From Selaginella tamariscina (Eukaryota > Streptophyta > Lycopodiopsida > Selaginellales > Selaginellaceae), in NCBI GenBank assembly GCA_003024785.1, contig PUQB01000716.1:30001-94000 (forward strand): a stretch of DNA of 64,000 bases, read 5' to 3'. Each line of letters begins with the position of its first letter. The stretch's first letter is position 1. The notes beneath the pieces were generated by a model. It saw only the letters and a list, made by a program, of their open reading frames with translations. It had not been told where the DNA came from and did not search any database. Below, one piece after another: positions 1 through 12,258 of the stretch. Position numbers and translations under genes: made by a program.

Positions 1-973
1 TATATATATATATATATATCGAAGAGAGAGAGAGAGACACACACACACTGTTATAAGCCTGATTTACATACTTCTCTAAGGCCTGCAATGCGGCTGAGGA
101 GCGCTTTATCCTCTTTAATGTGCTTAAGCAATTCACGAGGTAGTGGAGAACTGAAGAACACATATGCTCTGTAAACAAGTGGTTAAGAACTCATCAGCAA
201 AACTAAGGGAAAAAAAGGGCTTACTTCTTATAGAGTGGAGTCTTTCCCGACATATCTGAGATAAACTTCCTCACACTGCATTAAAACCCTCCAACGTTAT
301 GCGGTGTCCAACTACGTATATGTCACTTACAGATTAGTTTTTATTAAACTACGATTTAAATCCATATCGCTATGTGTGTATATGTTGTTTTCACCTTTGT
401 TGTATAGGCTGAATAAAGTATACTGCCTCAAGTGCCGGTAGAGGCTGCCTGCGCTTGTTGAGATCTTCCACCACTGAAAGAAACCGGTTTATATAGCTCG
501 TTGTATATCTGTACATATATATGGAACCATACATGAGACTCCCTCGTCTGTGATGTCGGCCATTTTGCAAGAACTTGACATTACCTTAACCGTAAGCTCA
601 TCCATGATCAAAACCTGAATAAGGGGGGCTCTTTTAGTATAATTTAGTAAATTATCGGCTTATGATTATCGGATCAAAGCGGCGTGCATTATCGGATCAA
701 TCTAGCGGATTACCGAATCAAAGCTAGCGAATTATCGGATCAAACTAGCGGATTATCGACCTTAATCTAGCGGATTATCGAATCTACAGTACTAAGTCGA
801 TCACATACCTTCCATCCGGAGGCGGATTTGGAGCTTTTCGCAGATCTGAGCATTTCATGAAGCAAGCCTGAAGAAAAAAACAGAAAGTTGGTGTGCAAAT
901 CGAATGCAACAAGGGAATACTCACGCTCTCGTGTGATCTGCCTGAACGATCGGTACCCATCGCCTTCTGCCAT
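1..973 (-). CDS. SEC1: SEC1/KEULE-type Sec1/Munc18 protein, 5' part of the gene (runs off the left edge)
   Basis: Sec1/Munc18 (SM) proteins bind syntaxin-type SNAREs and control vesicle fusion; plant KEULE and SEC1 act in secretion and cell-plate formation. Six coding exons can be spliced on the minus strand: 973-925, 867-809, 614-about 537, 473-395, 275-225 and 168-72, all with GT/AG borders. They give MAEGDGYRSFRQITRER, then LLHEMLRSAKSSKSASGWK, VLIMDELTVKVMSSSCKMAD, LVEDLNKRRQPLPALEAVYF, SDMSGKTPLYKKAYVFFSSP and ELLKHIKEDKALLSRIAGLR. These follow the first 150 or so residues of Arabidopsis KEULE nearly block for block. The ATG at 973 opens directly onto the conserved FRQITRE segment. Bases 1-71 are the next intron, made of TA, GA and CA runs. 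The remaining three quarters of the protein lies outside the window. No frame break was noticed in these exons. KEULE cannot be separated from SEC1A/B with this much sequence. Confidence 0.9.
650..787. repeat. About 22-bp minisatellite inside SEC1 intron 2
   Basis: Six or so imperfect tandem units of the type ATTATCGGATCAAACTAGCG fill most of the second SEC1 intron. Variants carry ATTACCGAATC, ATTATCGACC and ATTATCGAATC. Unit length is 21-23 bases. The array is more GC-rich than the introns around it. Confidence 0.8.
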
Positions 974-1177
974 GAACCTGTTCTTTGTCTTTCTTCAGCG
1001 CCTTCTATCCCAGACGCCAAATTTGAAAATGAAGACCTTTAAGAACCCTCGCAGCGCCCCGCCCCGCGGAGCTCTAGAAATGAGACTCCCTAATCCTCTT
1101 CATTAGGGTTGTTTACATCTTATAATACTATGGGAACGATCCTGCGTTTCGAAACACTTAATTCTAGAAACAATATT

Positions 1178-1407
1178 TGTTAAATTATCAAACTGACCCT
1201 TTAATTTTATATAATTATCAAATTGTCCTTCAACAATATTATAATATACTTTCTAATCATTGATAAATTTGACTCAAGGTCAATTTGATAATTATATAAA
1301 ATTAGAGGGTCAATTTGATAATTATATAAAACTAAAGAATCAATTTAATAATTATAAAACTAGAGGGTTAATTTGATAATTATATAAAACTTAGGGGATC
1401 TTTGATA
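1178..1407. repeat. AT-rich tandem units arranged as a foldback
   Basis: Units of about 35 bases built on CAATTTGATAATTATATAAA occur four to five times in direct orientation at 1275-1407. The reverse complement of the same unit lies at 1183-1227, with about 40 of 42 bases pairing. The transcript of either strand could therefore form a hairpin with a loop of roughly 50 bases. The block lies between the SEC1 5' end and the 3' end of the golgin gene. No coding capacity is seen. Confidence 0.75.
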
Positions 1408-4215
1408 ATTTTCCTATAACAAATTTCTGAGCTATAATATATACGTGTGTGTATATATGCGTGTGTGTGATATATGTGTATATGTGTAGGTGGAAAAATA
1501 CAAAGAATTTGGTTATGCATGCCGGGCAATTACAAGAGTACCCAGCAATGCAGAATAAAAAATAAGCTGTGGTTATACCTCTTGCTGTTCTGTTCATACC
1601 CACTATTCGAGCACCTAACATATCCAGAAAATTATTTGGAATATTCGGAACCTCAAGGACAGGTCTAACTCCAAGTTCAAGATCAAGATCATCACTTCTT
1701 CTTACATTTGATGATGCCTTGAATAAAAATTAACATACCATTTAGTATATACAAAATCATAAGTTTATTAACAGCATGTTTACCTCTAGTCGGAACATCA
1801 ATGTCGCCTTCTCTGTTGTAAGTGCTTCCACCTGAGTGAAAATGTATCAATATCTGTGCGTGCGTGTGTGTATGTGTAATGGGCGTCTATATGTGTGGGT
1901 GAGGTCAGTAAGTTGTATAACTATGTGCACACACTTGCACACAGACACAACCGCACTCACTCTCAGAGACATACAAACATCTGTTTGTATATATAAGAAG
2001 ATATGTCTCCGAGAGAAAAATGCGTGTGTATTTGTCTGCTTTTGTGTATATAAGACTTTATTTATATATCTTATGTATATAGCCCAGTTGTATATGATAT
2101 AACATTTATTATGTGTGCATATGTACACTTGCCTGAGTTTGGGTGTGTATAAGGCGGTCAGTAAGTTGAACCAGACGAGATTCCAATTCTCTTTCTTTAT
2201 CAGATTGGACTTGCTGAGAAACCCTTGAGCCAATCATTTCTTCTTGAAGGCTCTGATGCTGCAATTAACAAAACCATACTTTAATCAAATAATAAATTCG
2301 ATAAATAGTAAACCACTAACGTCAATACTTCACCTGGGCCTTATAGTAGTCGATCTCACGAAGTATCTTTTCCTTTTCTTGAGATATGGAGTCGTACTGC
2401 CTTTCCATGTGTTTTCTGAGAGCAATTGTTGATATTTACTTAGTATGTGCATACAGACTGTATTATATATACGTGTTATCACAAGTTAAAACTGTGTATT
2501 TATCTATACCAATAGTATTGTGAACAGCTCAAAAGTTATGACTATGTACAGTGTGTAAATATGTCCGTCTCTATGCACCGGACAGATACACAAACATACA
2601 GGTACATAGTATCAACAATAAAAATATGAACTTCAAAAAAATTTAAAATGCAACTGACCTCTTGAAGCTCATGAGGACCTGAAATAATAGAACGGAGTCT
2701 AGCAGCTCTCCTTTCAGCCTCTGTTAAGAAAACAGAATCTATTTTACATGTATATGTATATTTTTAAGATCCTTATATTGCACACGAAAAGATCTATCTA
2801 TTATGTTATATATGATATAACACTGACCAGCTACTGAAGCCCGTTTAACTTCAAGTGTAGTACGAACATTCACAAGTCCTGCTAGCTAGCAATAAAAAAA
2901 AAACCAATTAAAACATGGAATAGAATAAATATATATAATAGCAAATATGAATGCTTGTATAGTATTTTATACTAAACAAACCTCAGTGTCAAGCTTTCTT
3001 TGAGCAGCAGCAAGTGCTTTAGCAACTTCAACACTCTCATTCTGCACAAAAACCATGTAGAAAAGATTGCATAGACACACATTGCATACACATTTTAATT
3101 TCCGAATAACTTGTCACACACCTGAAGTGATGATTCCTTAGCTAAAGCCTCTATCCTTGTCCGACTGTGACGCTGTTTTTCTAACTCGGCTGCTTGTATT
3201 AGCTCAACCATGCTTGTTCTTAACTCCGCAGCCTGTCAAAATTTAACAGTGTATATACTAATAAGCGAACCCTGTATATATAACTAGTTTTACTATGATA
3301 ACTCTAAACACAATGGAAACAAATCTATAACATAACATCGGCACATGTGAGATATACGATATACAGATGTAAATTTTTTTTCATCTCGCCATTTTCAAAC
3401 TGAGAAACTAATGTGTCTATTGTGGTATGTATTGGTACAGTTTAACTACCGTATATACATAAGATTTATACGACCCATATATTCACAAAACAGCGTATAT
3501 CTACAACTGCACTATATCTACAACATATATATGCAATCTTGTGCAAAATGTACCTCTTTTTTCTGCTGTTCTTCACGTTCAGCCAACAAACTTTCCAGAG
3601 CCTCCTTCTCTACAGCAAGCTTTTCAACAAAGCCTCACGCTCCATGATGGCAGCTCTACAAGCCAGAGTTTCTTCCTCCGTTTGCACTTCATCCCTGTTC
3701 TTGGATTGTTCATCTACTTCCTTGGGTGCAACTTCTTCGACCTTAGACTTCACTGGTCCCTGTATGTCTTCTTTCACAAGGATCTTCTTCTTCTGTGACC
3801 TCTTCGCACTCGCCTTCGCATTCTTCACAGATTTCGCGCCAATTCTGCCTGTTCTAGACGATTTACCTCAGAGGAAGACAGAATCTGTGGTCCAGTCGAC
3901 ATTCTCCTCCGTATTTCTGTGCTTCTGGAGATCAAAGGAAGTGTTTTGGGGAGAATCCTTCAACGCGCTGTCTGTGGTTTGATCCGATTCATATTTAGAA
4001 ACATCGGTCTTAGAAAGAAAATTCTTGCCTGTAATCCTCGGAATGCTTGCGCTTCTCGTGATCTTGCTTCCGCAATGAATCCGATGCTTGTTGATCGATC
4101 TGGAGCGGAAAACAAGAATGTTGGAGAATCCGAGACAAAGAGAGAGAGAGATTTCTGCATACCTGATTAAGGATTTGCTCAGCCGCCTTGAGCTTGGACG
4201 ACAACCATGACGCAT
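1391..4215 (-). CDS. GC2: Golgin candidate 2-like (golgin-84 type) coiled-coil protein
   Basis: Plant golgin candidates 1 and 2 are golgin-84-like, long coiled-coil tethers anchored in the Golgi membrane by a C-terminal transmembrane segment. The N-terminus reads ASWLSSKLKAAEQILNQ, then after an intron (4162-4100) IDQQASDSLRKQDHEKRKH, the signature start of this family. A Ser/Thr/Asp-rich linker follows (about 4050-3830), then coiled-coil exons near 3830-3545, 3234-3121, 3042-2983, 2886-2829, 2720-2660, 2421-2336, 2255-2160 and 1840-1795 (VEALTTEKATLMFRLE). The last clear exon ends MLGARIVGMNRTAR near 1590. A hydrophobic, aromatic-rich stretch at 1540-1470 may be the membrane anchor, but this end is uncertain. 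The expected ATG-GCG start reads ATGCG, one base short, so the in-frame triplet is GTG; the linker exon also changes frame at least twice. This may be consensus error. Confidence 0.8.
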
Positions 4216-4336
4216 TTCTCACTGAGGAACTTAGGGTTCTACCTATGAACCCTAATTTTTAATTTACAATTTGAAATTATTAGCTAAGTAATCAAACTAT
4301 ATTAGTAAACCGCTATTTAAGTTATAATAAAAAATT

Positions 4337-4407
4337 TGCGCAGCCGGGGAATCGAACCCCGGTCAGTACCGTGGGAGGGTACTATGATACCACTACACTA
4401 GCTGCGC
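4337..4407 (-). tRNA. tRNA-Gly (CCC)
   Basis: On the minus strand the 71-base gene starts GCGCAGCTAGTGTAGTGGTA and ends CCCCGGCTGCGCA. Seven acceptor pairs (GCGCAGC / GCTGCGC), the A box TAGTGTAGTGG and the B box GGTTCGATTCC are intact. The anticodon loop CTCCCAC gives CCC, which reads the glycine codon GGG. A T-run (ATTTTTT) immediately downstream acts as the Pol III terminator. No intron. Confidence 0.95.
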
Positions 4408-4748
4408 CATCGATATGAAAATCTACATTATAAAAGAAACTTAATGCTATCATGTCTATATTATAATGAATTTCATGAAAAAAATTCCATATAAGAAGAC
4501 CACTATTTTTAACTAAGGCTCTGTATTACTAAAAACGTAAAGAAAAATAAATTTAATAATTTATAATCTAAAAAGATAATTAGCCAACCATATATTAACT
4601 ATATTATGAGGTTTTAGTATCAAGGTGTAACATGGTGAAATTTCCAAGGTATATCTTTATATATAGAGAGTTCAAGGTATATATACGTGTGCAGACACAC
4701 ACACACACACACATTCTCTAACTTAGAAATGTATAACTGCATCATTAG

Positions 4749-5664
4749 TTAATGATGTGATAACCCACGTAATTTAAAATTCTGCTTTGCGGGATATCTG
4801 GGGAATGGGATCACGTCTCTTATGTTCTCCAATCCCGTCGCAACAGCAACATTCTCTCGAATCCCAACCCAAACCCTGAATGCTTCACTGTACCAAAAAG
4901 TCTTAAATCCAAGTACCACTCGTACGGTTTCGTTGGCAGATTCATCTCCTTCAACCTGTTCACATGTTCGTATCTCTCTCTCGATATGTACACACACATT
5001 CATACAGAAACATGTAAACACACACGCAACACACACAAGTATACCAATCTGTAAGGATACCTTGTACACACACATTCATACAGAAACATGTAAACACACA
5101 CGCAACACACACACGTATACCAATCTGTAAGGAAAGAAAACATACCTCTCAAGGAGAACCTCATATCGCTCCTCTCTCTGGCTGCCTCCAACAAGCTCTC
5201 CAACCTGTGGAGAATTTATGTATATATATGTGTACATAGAAACGTTATACATGGGTGTAAGGCAGCACTAGGCATACCTTTGGAACAAGTATATCCATTG
5301 CTGCAACGGTTTTACCATCTTCGTTAATCCGCATGTAAAAAGCTTTAATTTGCTTGGGATAATTGTACACGATAACTGGCTTTTTGAAGAGCTCCCCGCA
5401 AGATATCTGAACACATGATTAACTACTGTTAAACTTTACTTATATACTCCCATATATAAACGCAAACGTACACACACAAAGGGGGTGGGAGAAGTCTCTA
5501 TCTATCTGGTAAATTGATGAAACAGATGTATGTTATGCATTCATGTACATACTGCACGTTTGAAATTTCATATATATGTAACGTGCATATACATCTATGT
5601 ATTGAAAATACATGTTGCACCTTACGTCTATTCACACGCAGGTGTATGTATGTATGTATGTATG

Positions 5665-5716
<52 letters not shown>

Positions 5717-8700
5717 GACACACACACACACACATACAGACATACATTGATATATATATATGTGTGTGTGTGTGTGAATTCGAGTTTACCTTTCATGCTC
5801 CGAAGCCAAATCTATTCCCCACTCAACCGGGTTTTCAAACTTCCTCTCTGTCACCTGCATGACAAATTTGTAGCTAAATACCTTTAAATATTAAATTTGT
5901 ACATAGCAGTACATATAAGAGCTATTTATTCTTGTAGCCATGAACTAGTACATGTAGAACAGAAAGAACATGTCGAAAGCAATAAAGAAAATACTGTGTG
6001 TGTGTGATCTAATTCAACAAATCACCAATATATATAATTATGTGAGTTGATATAATGAATATTTACCGCTTGTAGTTTTTGGATAGCATCCGTGTACGTT
6101 ATCCTGGCAAATGGAGTGCTGGCAACATGTTTAAGGCGGTCTAAAGCAGAGCTATCCCAGTGTTTAGTCATAAACTCAATGTCGTCATAACATGATCAAG
6201 CAGCCACTGGCACAGAAACTTGACATAGTCTTCTGCACAGTTCATATCGTCCTGCCAAAAACTCAACTTGCTTATTGCTTTGTATATAAAAGTAATAAAA
6301 TATAGTATTGCCTATGGTAATGCAGTCTGTAACTACGTAGAATTATTTAGGCAAAAGCCACACAAACACATTTATTTTTGGTTGGTTATAATTTACTCAT
6401 GTAGAGAGGGGATCCTACATAATCAATATACATAATTCATATATATGTGTATATATATATCTGTGTGTGTGTGTGTGGTGTGTGTGTGTGTGTGTGTGTA
6501 AGCAGACAGAACATGTAACTAACAGAAGCTTAGCAACGTAAGGATATATAAATGATACATGTGTGACACCACACACACACACCTGAAGGTCAGCAAACGC
6601 AAGCTCGGGCTCGATCATCCAGAACTCGGCCAAGTGTCTCGAAGTGTGAGAATCCTCAGCACGGAAAGTGGGACCAAACGTGTACACGTTGCTCAGACTG
6701 CAAGCATACGTTTCCACTTGCAGTTTGACCAGAGACGGTCAAATACGCCTGACGACCGAAAAAGTCCACCGCATAGTCAACCCACCTGCTTGCATAATAG
6801 TTTCAATCTCTCTCTCTCTCTCTCTTTCACACACACACAATTACCTCCTTCCTTTTGTGGTATACCGCCTTTGAGTTTCATACGCTCAAGCAACTTTGAA
6901 ACGTTTTCTTTTGCTACCTGAAGATCTTGCACAGCCTTGTCAATCTCGGCTTTGGTTTTTTTATCTGCCTTTAGCTTCTTCACTGCCTCACCCGTGTACA
7001 CACTGCACAAAAGCACTAGGTGAGCTTGTTTATATACATTTGTGCGTATGCGTGCGTGTTCATGCATGTATATTGTAAGCAAAAGTATAAAGCCGTAGCA
7101 CAATAAACTGCGGTTACATGTATTTGTTACGTAACCTTCATATTACATAATAATGCGTATTGTATCATTTTATGCAAGGATGTCGTGTTGTCCATATTAT
7201 GAAGGTTAATGCTCTTTAAATAAGTAGCGAGAGAGGGAGGTCATGTACCTAGTGCCTTTGCCTCTTCAAGCTGTTCTTCAGTTGGTGGTGGGCTGTTTGC
7301 AAGCTCTTTCTCACGTCTCTCGGCTTCAGCGAGTAGTGTTGTCACTTGAAACATCTCTCCTGCGCCTTCACAGTCGCTTGTCGTTATAATTGGCGTGTGT
7401 ACATACAGGAAATTGTTCTTCTGGAAGAATGTGTGCGTTCCATATGCAAGTGCGTTGCGTATCCGAGATACAGATGCAATCTGCACAGAGATGTAGGTGT
7501 TCATAGGTTATCTGCGTTCACACACACACACACACACACCATACAGAGATATACTTATGCGCAAACTAAACAGTTAAAAAAAATGATGCTAGACTGCAAG
7601 TAAAATATATATGTGCTTGCTAGCTATGTATACATATATACGGGAGAGAGAGGGGCACGATAATATAATCGATACAAGCACATAGACAATATACTTAACT
7701 GCACATTATATATTATATGTCAGTCAGTACATACACACATACCGTGTTTGTGCGAGAGCGAAGGTGCATACAGGTCCTGAGAAACTCTAGAGTGTGACGG
7801 GTTTTAGCGATGGGGTAGTATTTTGAGGCATCTACACCACCCACTTCGAGGACCTTATCTGCCTTCAACTCCACCTTTTGTTTTTTTGCACTATCTGGGG
7901 GCTGTTTAAGTTCTCCTTCCACTACCACACATGTCCGGTGGATGCCAGCTGTGTGGCCGGTGCTACTGTTTCTTCTACGATCACCTGCATACATATACAT
8001 ATGGTCTATATGTTGATAAAGTTACATACATACACAGACATCTGCCCATATAGACAGACTTACATAAATAAAATATATAAACCAATAAACAGCCAAATAC
8101 GTTATGCATAAACACATGGAAATAAAAAACAGGCATCCATATAAAAAAAAAAAAAATCAACCAGGCGTTTCCGCTTCCACAGCAACGAATAAGTAGTATC
8201 ATACAATATATATGATATGATATGATTAGCAACATACATCTGTGACGATACATCACACTTTTACGCATCAAATGAATTCAAATAACTGGTGTGTTCGGTT
8301 GTAACACTATTTATAAGAGGCGAGAGATATAGTTACACACATTTTTACCAGCACATGCTAATCTGTACATACATATACAGTTTTGCCTATAAAACAGATA
8401 ATAAAAGACAATGCGATACACCTATGGATAGAGTCTATTAACTCTGTTTGGATCTGTTTGGATCTATGCGTGTTATGTTTTACATAACCAATTACACATA
8501 CCTGTAGATTGGCGGGGCAGGATCCGTCATTGAGCTCGAGAAAGGTAAGTCTACCCTTCTCCTGGGAGCGGCCTGTCTTCACCCACCCCACCAACACGGA
8601 CGTTCTGCCCGATTAGGCCAGCGCCTCCGTCCGGGCGGCCAAGAATGCTCTTAATGAGAACCCTGTGCGAGTACTTTGCCCATTCCATGCCGCTCTTCGC

Positions 8701-8760
8701 GATCGACAGCGCTTCCATCTGCTCCGCAGCCGCTGCTTCCATCTCCTGCTCAAAAACCAC
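4749..8760 (-). CDS. SYNC1: Asparaginyl-tRNA synthetase, cytosolic type
   Basis: Class II synthetase that charges tRNA-Asn with asparagine. From the start at 8760 (or the internal Met at 8742): [20 protein letters not shown]; the OB-fold anticodon-binding region [20 protein letters not shown] with [10 protein letters not shown] (8597-8505); [17 protein letters not shown] (about 7790); [15 protein letters not shown] and [20 protein letters not shown] (7480-7340); the plant-type insertion [17 protein letters not shown] and a lysine-rich helix (7310-6890); motif 2 with [20 protein letters not shown] (6700-6620); [12 protein letters not shown] (5200-5147); and motif 3 FGLGFERM...[15 protein letters not shown] (4860-4770). 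About twelve short introns carry GT, CA and CT arrays. The frame changes by one base in a G-run of the OB-fold exon and again within motif 3, so no single clean frame exists. A Ty3/gypsy element lies about 65 bases upstream of the start. Confidence 0.92.
4988..5134. repeat. 76-bp tandem duplication in the last AsnRS intron
   Basis: Two adjacent units, 4988-5063 and 5064-5134, run GTACACACACATTCATACAG... to ...ACCAATCTGTAAGG with only two or three differences. On the gene strand each unit contains a pyrimidine-rich CCTTACAG, a plausible 3' splice site, so the duplication has doubled a potential acceptor. Confidence 0.85.
5644..5735. repeat. Compound microsatellite (GTAT)n(TC)n(TA)n(CA)n
   Basis: A run of GTAT repeats passes into TC repeats (5667-5698), TA repeats (5699-5716) and CA repeats (5717-5734). 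It lies inside an AsnRS intron and is copied in style by the array at 34011-34099. Confidence 0.9.
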
Positions 8761-8823
8761 AAGCCCTAACCCTAATCACACTCAATTACCTTTAATGTTT
8801 TAAAGTTCTGTAATTTAATATTG

Positions 8824-9039
8824 TGAAAAGGACGTGTATTCAACCTTAAGATACATCAAAACATAGCAAACCCTTCCTTATATACAAGGAAGCTAATCTA
8901 TTTTAGGTAACCTTTCATTTAGTCCTTTTATTTATTTTAGGCAACCTTTAATTTAATCATTTTGTCTATGTGGCATTCATATTTAGTTTTAATATATGTT
9001 TTGGAATATACCCAAGGTATATTTTGTAAAATCCTTATA
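8824..9039 (-). repeat. 3' LTR of the old Ty3/gypsy element
   Basis: 216 bases. Matches 13204-13460 along its length, beginning TGAAAAGGACGTGTATTCAA on the plus strand. It lacks the second copy of an internal subrepeat seen in the other LTR. In element orientation it holds a TATATAAGG core (about 8872-8891) that points at the AsnRS start about 115-130 bases downstream. Confidence 0.88.
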
Positions 9040-9064
9040 TTACTCCCTCCTCTGGATTCAAATG

Positions 9065-12000
9065 TCAATGATACAGAGACAGTTGTTGAACATGCACATT
9101 CTTATCCACTCTCTTAATTACGGACCGTGTCCACTTAGGATTCAATCTTCGTATAATGGAATATGGACCAAGTTGTTTGGAAATTAATCCAGAGGATAAC
9201 CCTTTGGAATGCATCTTTGGATATAAAACTAACATTTCATCACCCACAGCATAATCAGGACAAACGAATGTCGAGCATTATAGTGTCGTTGCTGTACCTC
9301 CTGAGCATGAGTTAACTTTATTAACATTTCCTTACGCAATACCGGAAGAGTCCGATCCAAATACCGGCTCCATGTTTGTGCATCTATTGAAACAAGACGA
9401 AAAGAAAGGGAACCAACATCAAAGGAAACACAGGGAATGACTGTACAAGGAATGAAATGGAGAGACTCCATGGACTGGTGCACAGAAGACACATAAGCAA
9501 ATTGAAGGGGGTAAGTACTGATCCCAGTTGTCTAGCGCTGATTCACATACTTAGATAACATACACTTGAAAGTACGGTTGAGTCGCTCTACTAGACCATA
9601 TGTTTTGGATGATAGGTGTTGTGAAAGACTGTTTGATTCCCAACCTTGTAGTTAAAACTTCAGCTGTGAAATGGGGGTCGAAAGAATCCGCTCTGGACAT
9701 CCATGCCTTAACACCACTTGATGAAATAAGAAATCTGCCACATGAGTTGCCTTGGCCTCGGAAGAGCCCGAACCTCCACATACCGTGTCAAATAGTCTGA
9801 CAGAACAATAGCATATGTATTCCCTGTTGTCGTTGCCGGAAATGGTCCAATGAGATCATATGCAACCATTCAAAAGGACGATGAACTTGAATAGATTGCA
9901 GACGACCACTAGGAGGAGTGGAACGAGGATTCGAACTTGACAGAGATGACATGTTTGTAAATATTGATGAAGGTCATGTCGGAGCTGAGGCCAATAGAAC
10001 CGTGAACGTAACTTGTCCAACACTTTGTGAAACCCAAGATGACCAGAGAGAGGGTCATCATGGAATGCATGAAGAAAGTGAGGTACATAGCATGATGGGA
10101 TTACCAACCGAGGTGGGGTACCTGTACTACTTTGTCCCACAAAATAAAGAAGATCCTCTACCATCGTGAACTTTGCAACATGGTCCCGAAAATCAATATC
10201 AACATCTGCAACCAACTCAGGAGCTTTGAGTGCATCTATTATCCGTTGACTCCATGGTTCCAAGCGCTGTGCCAACCTAATCTCACGAAGACTAGGCAAA
10301 GGTGTAGGTTCTAAAGATGGAAGACACCTGCAGCAACTGGTGCCCGTGACAAAGCATCCACATCCGCCATGGAAGAACCTGGACGATGATGAACTGTGAA
10401 TTGATAATCTTGCAATGCTAAGGCCCACCGCGCATGTCGACCCATTAGATGTTTCTTCTTTAATACCGAATGTACTGCAACATGATCACATTCCACCAAG
10501 GTGAAGAACCATGAAGATAAGCATGAAACTTATGAAATGCCCAAACCACTAAACATTCCTTATCGTAGTTGAATAATTGAGTTCTGGACCACAGACTTCG
10601 ACTAGCATATGCAATGGGATGTCGTTGACCTGATTTGGATCTTCTTGCATGATCAGCACCCAGACCAATATCTGAAGCATCAGTACGAAGAACAAAGGGC
10701 GAGAGAAATCAGGATAATGAGAAGGGGAGCAGAGGTTAAGAGATGGATAAGAGACTCAAAGGAGGACTGACACTGAGAGGACCATGAGAAAGAAGGAGAA
10801 CGAAGCAAAGCACGTAGTGGAGCCGTTTCTCTGCTAAACGTGGAATGAACTGCGCCAAGTAAGTCACCTTGCCCAAAAATCTCTGAAGTTTGATGTGTTT
10901 TTGGAATCGGGAACTCCTTCACTGCCTGAATCTTTGCTGGATCTGGACTAACACCCTCACGAGAGATAACAACTCCCAAATACTTCACAGAAGTCTGACC
11001 AAACTTGCACTTTGACAATTTCAACATTAATTGATATCGCCGCAACCGTGATAAGATCTGCTCCACGTGAGCCAAATGTTCTTCCCATGTACCAGTTGAA
11101 TGCACCAAAAGATCATCCACAAACACTCCTGCAAAAGATTCCAAACCTCGAATGACTTCATCCATGAGTCTTTGAAACGTGGCTGGAGCATTCATCAAAC
11201 CAAAAGGCATCACCGTGAACTCATACAATCCATTGGGTGTTCGAAAAGCAGTCTTGGCTGCATCTGCTGATTGAGAGGAACCTGCCAATAGCCTGAAGCT
11301 AGATCTAGTGTCGTGAACCAACGACTCTTCCCCAATTTGTCAATAAGTCATCCATGCGTGGCATAGGATAACTATCCGGTACGTCACATGATTCAAAGGC
11401 CGAAAATCAATGTAAAACGCCTACCTCCGTCTGCTTTGTCAATGATATGGGGCTCAAAGCCCACGGACTACAAGAGGACGTACCACTCCTTGAGCTAACA
11501 TATCCCGAACGCTTGTGCCATTTCTTGCTTCTCTTGGAGACCGTCGACGAACTGGAGCCTTTATTGGTGCAGCATCTTTTGTATCAATCGATGGCGAGTG
11601 TTAACCGCAGTCCTCCTACTACTACTGGTTGTTGTAGATCCGAAACCGACGAAGAAGCTTTTCCATATCCTTTTGACGACATTCTGGAGATGGATCGGGA
11701 GGAAAGACCACCTTGCAGCAGCCTGAAGAGATGCCGAACTCCAAATTGTATTGTAGGTTGTGATTGTAGGGAAGAATAACCAGGAATGAAAACCTCCCCT
11801 GTGTTGAAGTCCACACGTACACCCTCAGCACGCATCCAATTGAAACCCAAAATCACATCATACAATTGGGAAGGCATGACCCGAAGAGGTAACACCTTAG
11901 AATACGTCCTAGACGAATAGGGACATAACAAGCCTAGAAATAGAAGACTTATTATCTCCATACAATATTCGAAGTGTTCGCTGAGCAGGTTTCACCGGAA

Positions 12001-12250
12001 GAGAACACTGTGTCACTAAGGAATGTCGAATGGACGAAATGGACCCAGAATCAAGAAGAATTGATACTGGACGATCACACAAAACCTTCAAAAGAAAAGA
12101 CAACAGGTTCCTTCTCAGGTGTTCCAACCACACCTTGTAACTCACACCACGAAAACACAGAGGTTGTAAAACCCCATCACACAATCCCTCTGTTGCATTG
12201 GTGACGGGAACTAGTTTTTGCTCATTATCAAAAAGAGGTAATACATCCAC
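9065..12250 (-). pseudogene. pol remnant of the old Ty3/gypsy element (PR-RT-RH-IN)
   Basis: From right to left: aspartic protease (LLDSGSISS, VILGFNWMRAEG), reverse transcriptase (TAFRTPNGLYEFTVMPFGL, with GVFVDDLLVHS), RNase H (ending HHRPGSSMADVDALSRAP), then integrase zinc finger (HLGFHKVLDKLRSRFYWPQL, CHLCQ) and core remnants. The domain order PR-RT-RH-IN is diagnostic of Ty3/gypsy. Several breaks; no chromodomain recognised. Confidence 0.85.
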
Positions 12251-12258
12251 TGGTGGAA

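Noticed and set aside
5498-5887. ORFs of 67-110 codons on both strands
   Set aside because: They run through GTAT/TC/TA/CA arrays inside an AsnRS intron (polymeric Ser-Leu or His-Thr); chance ORFs.
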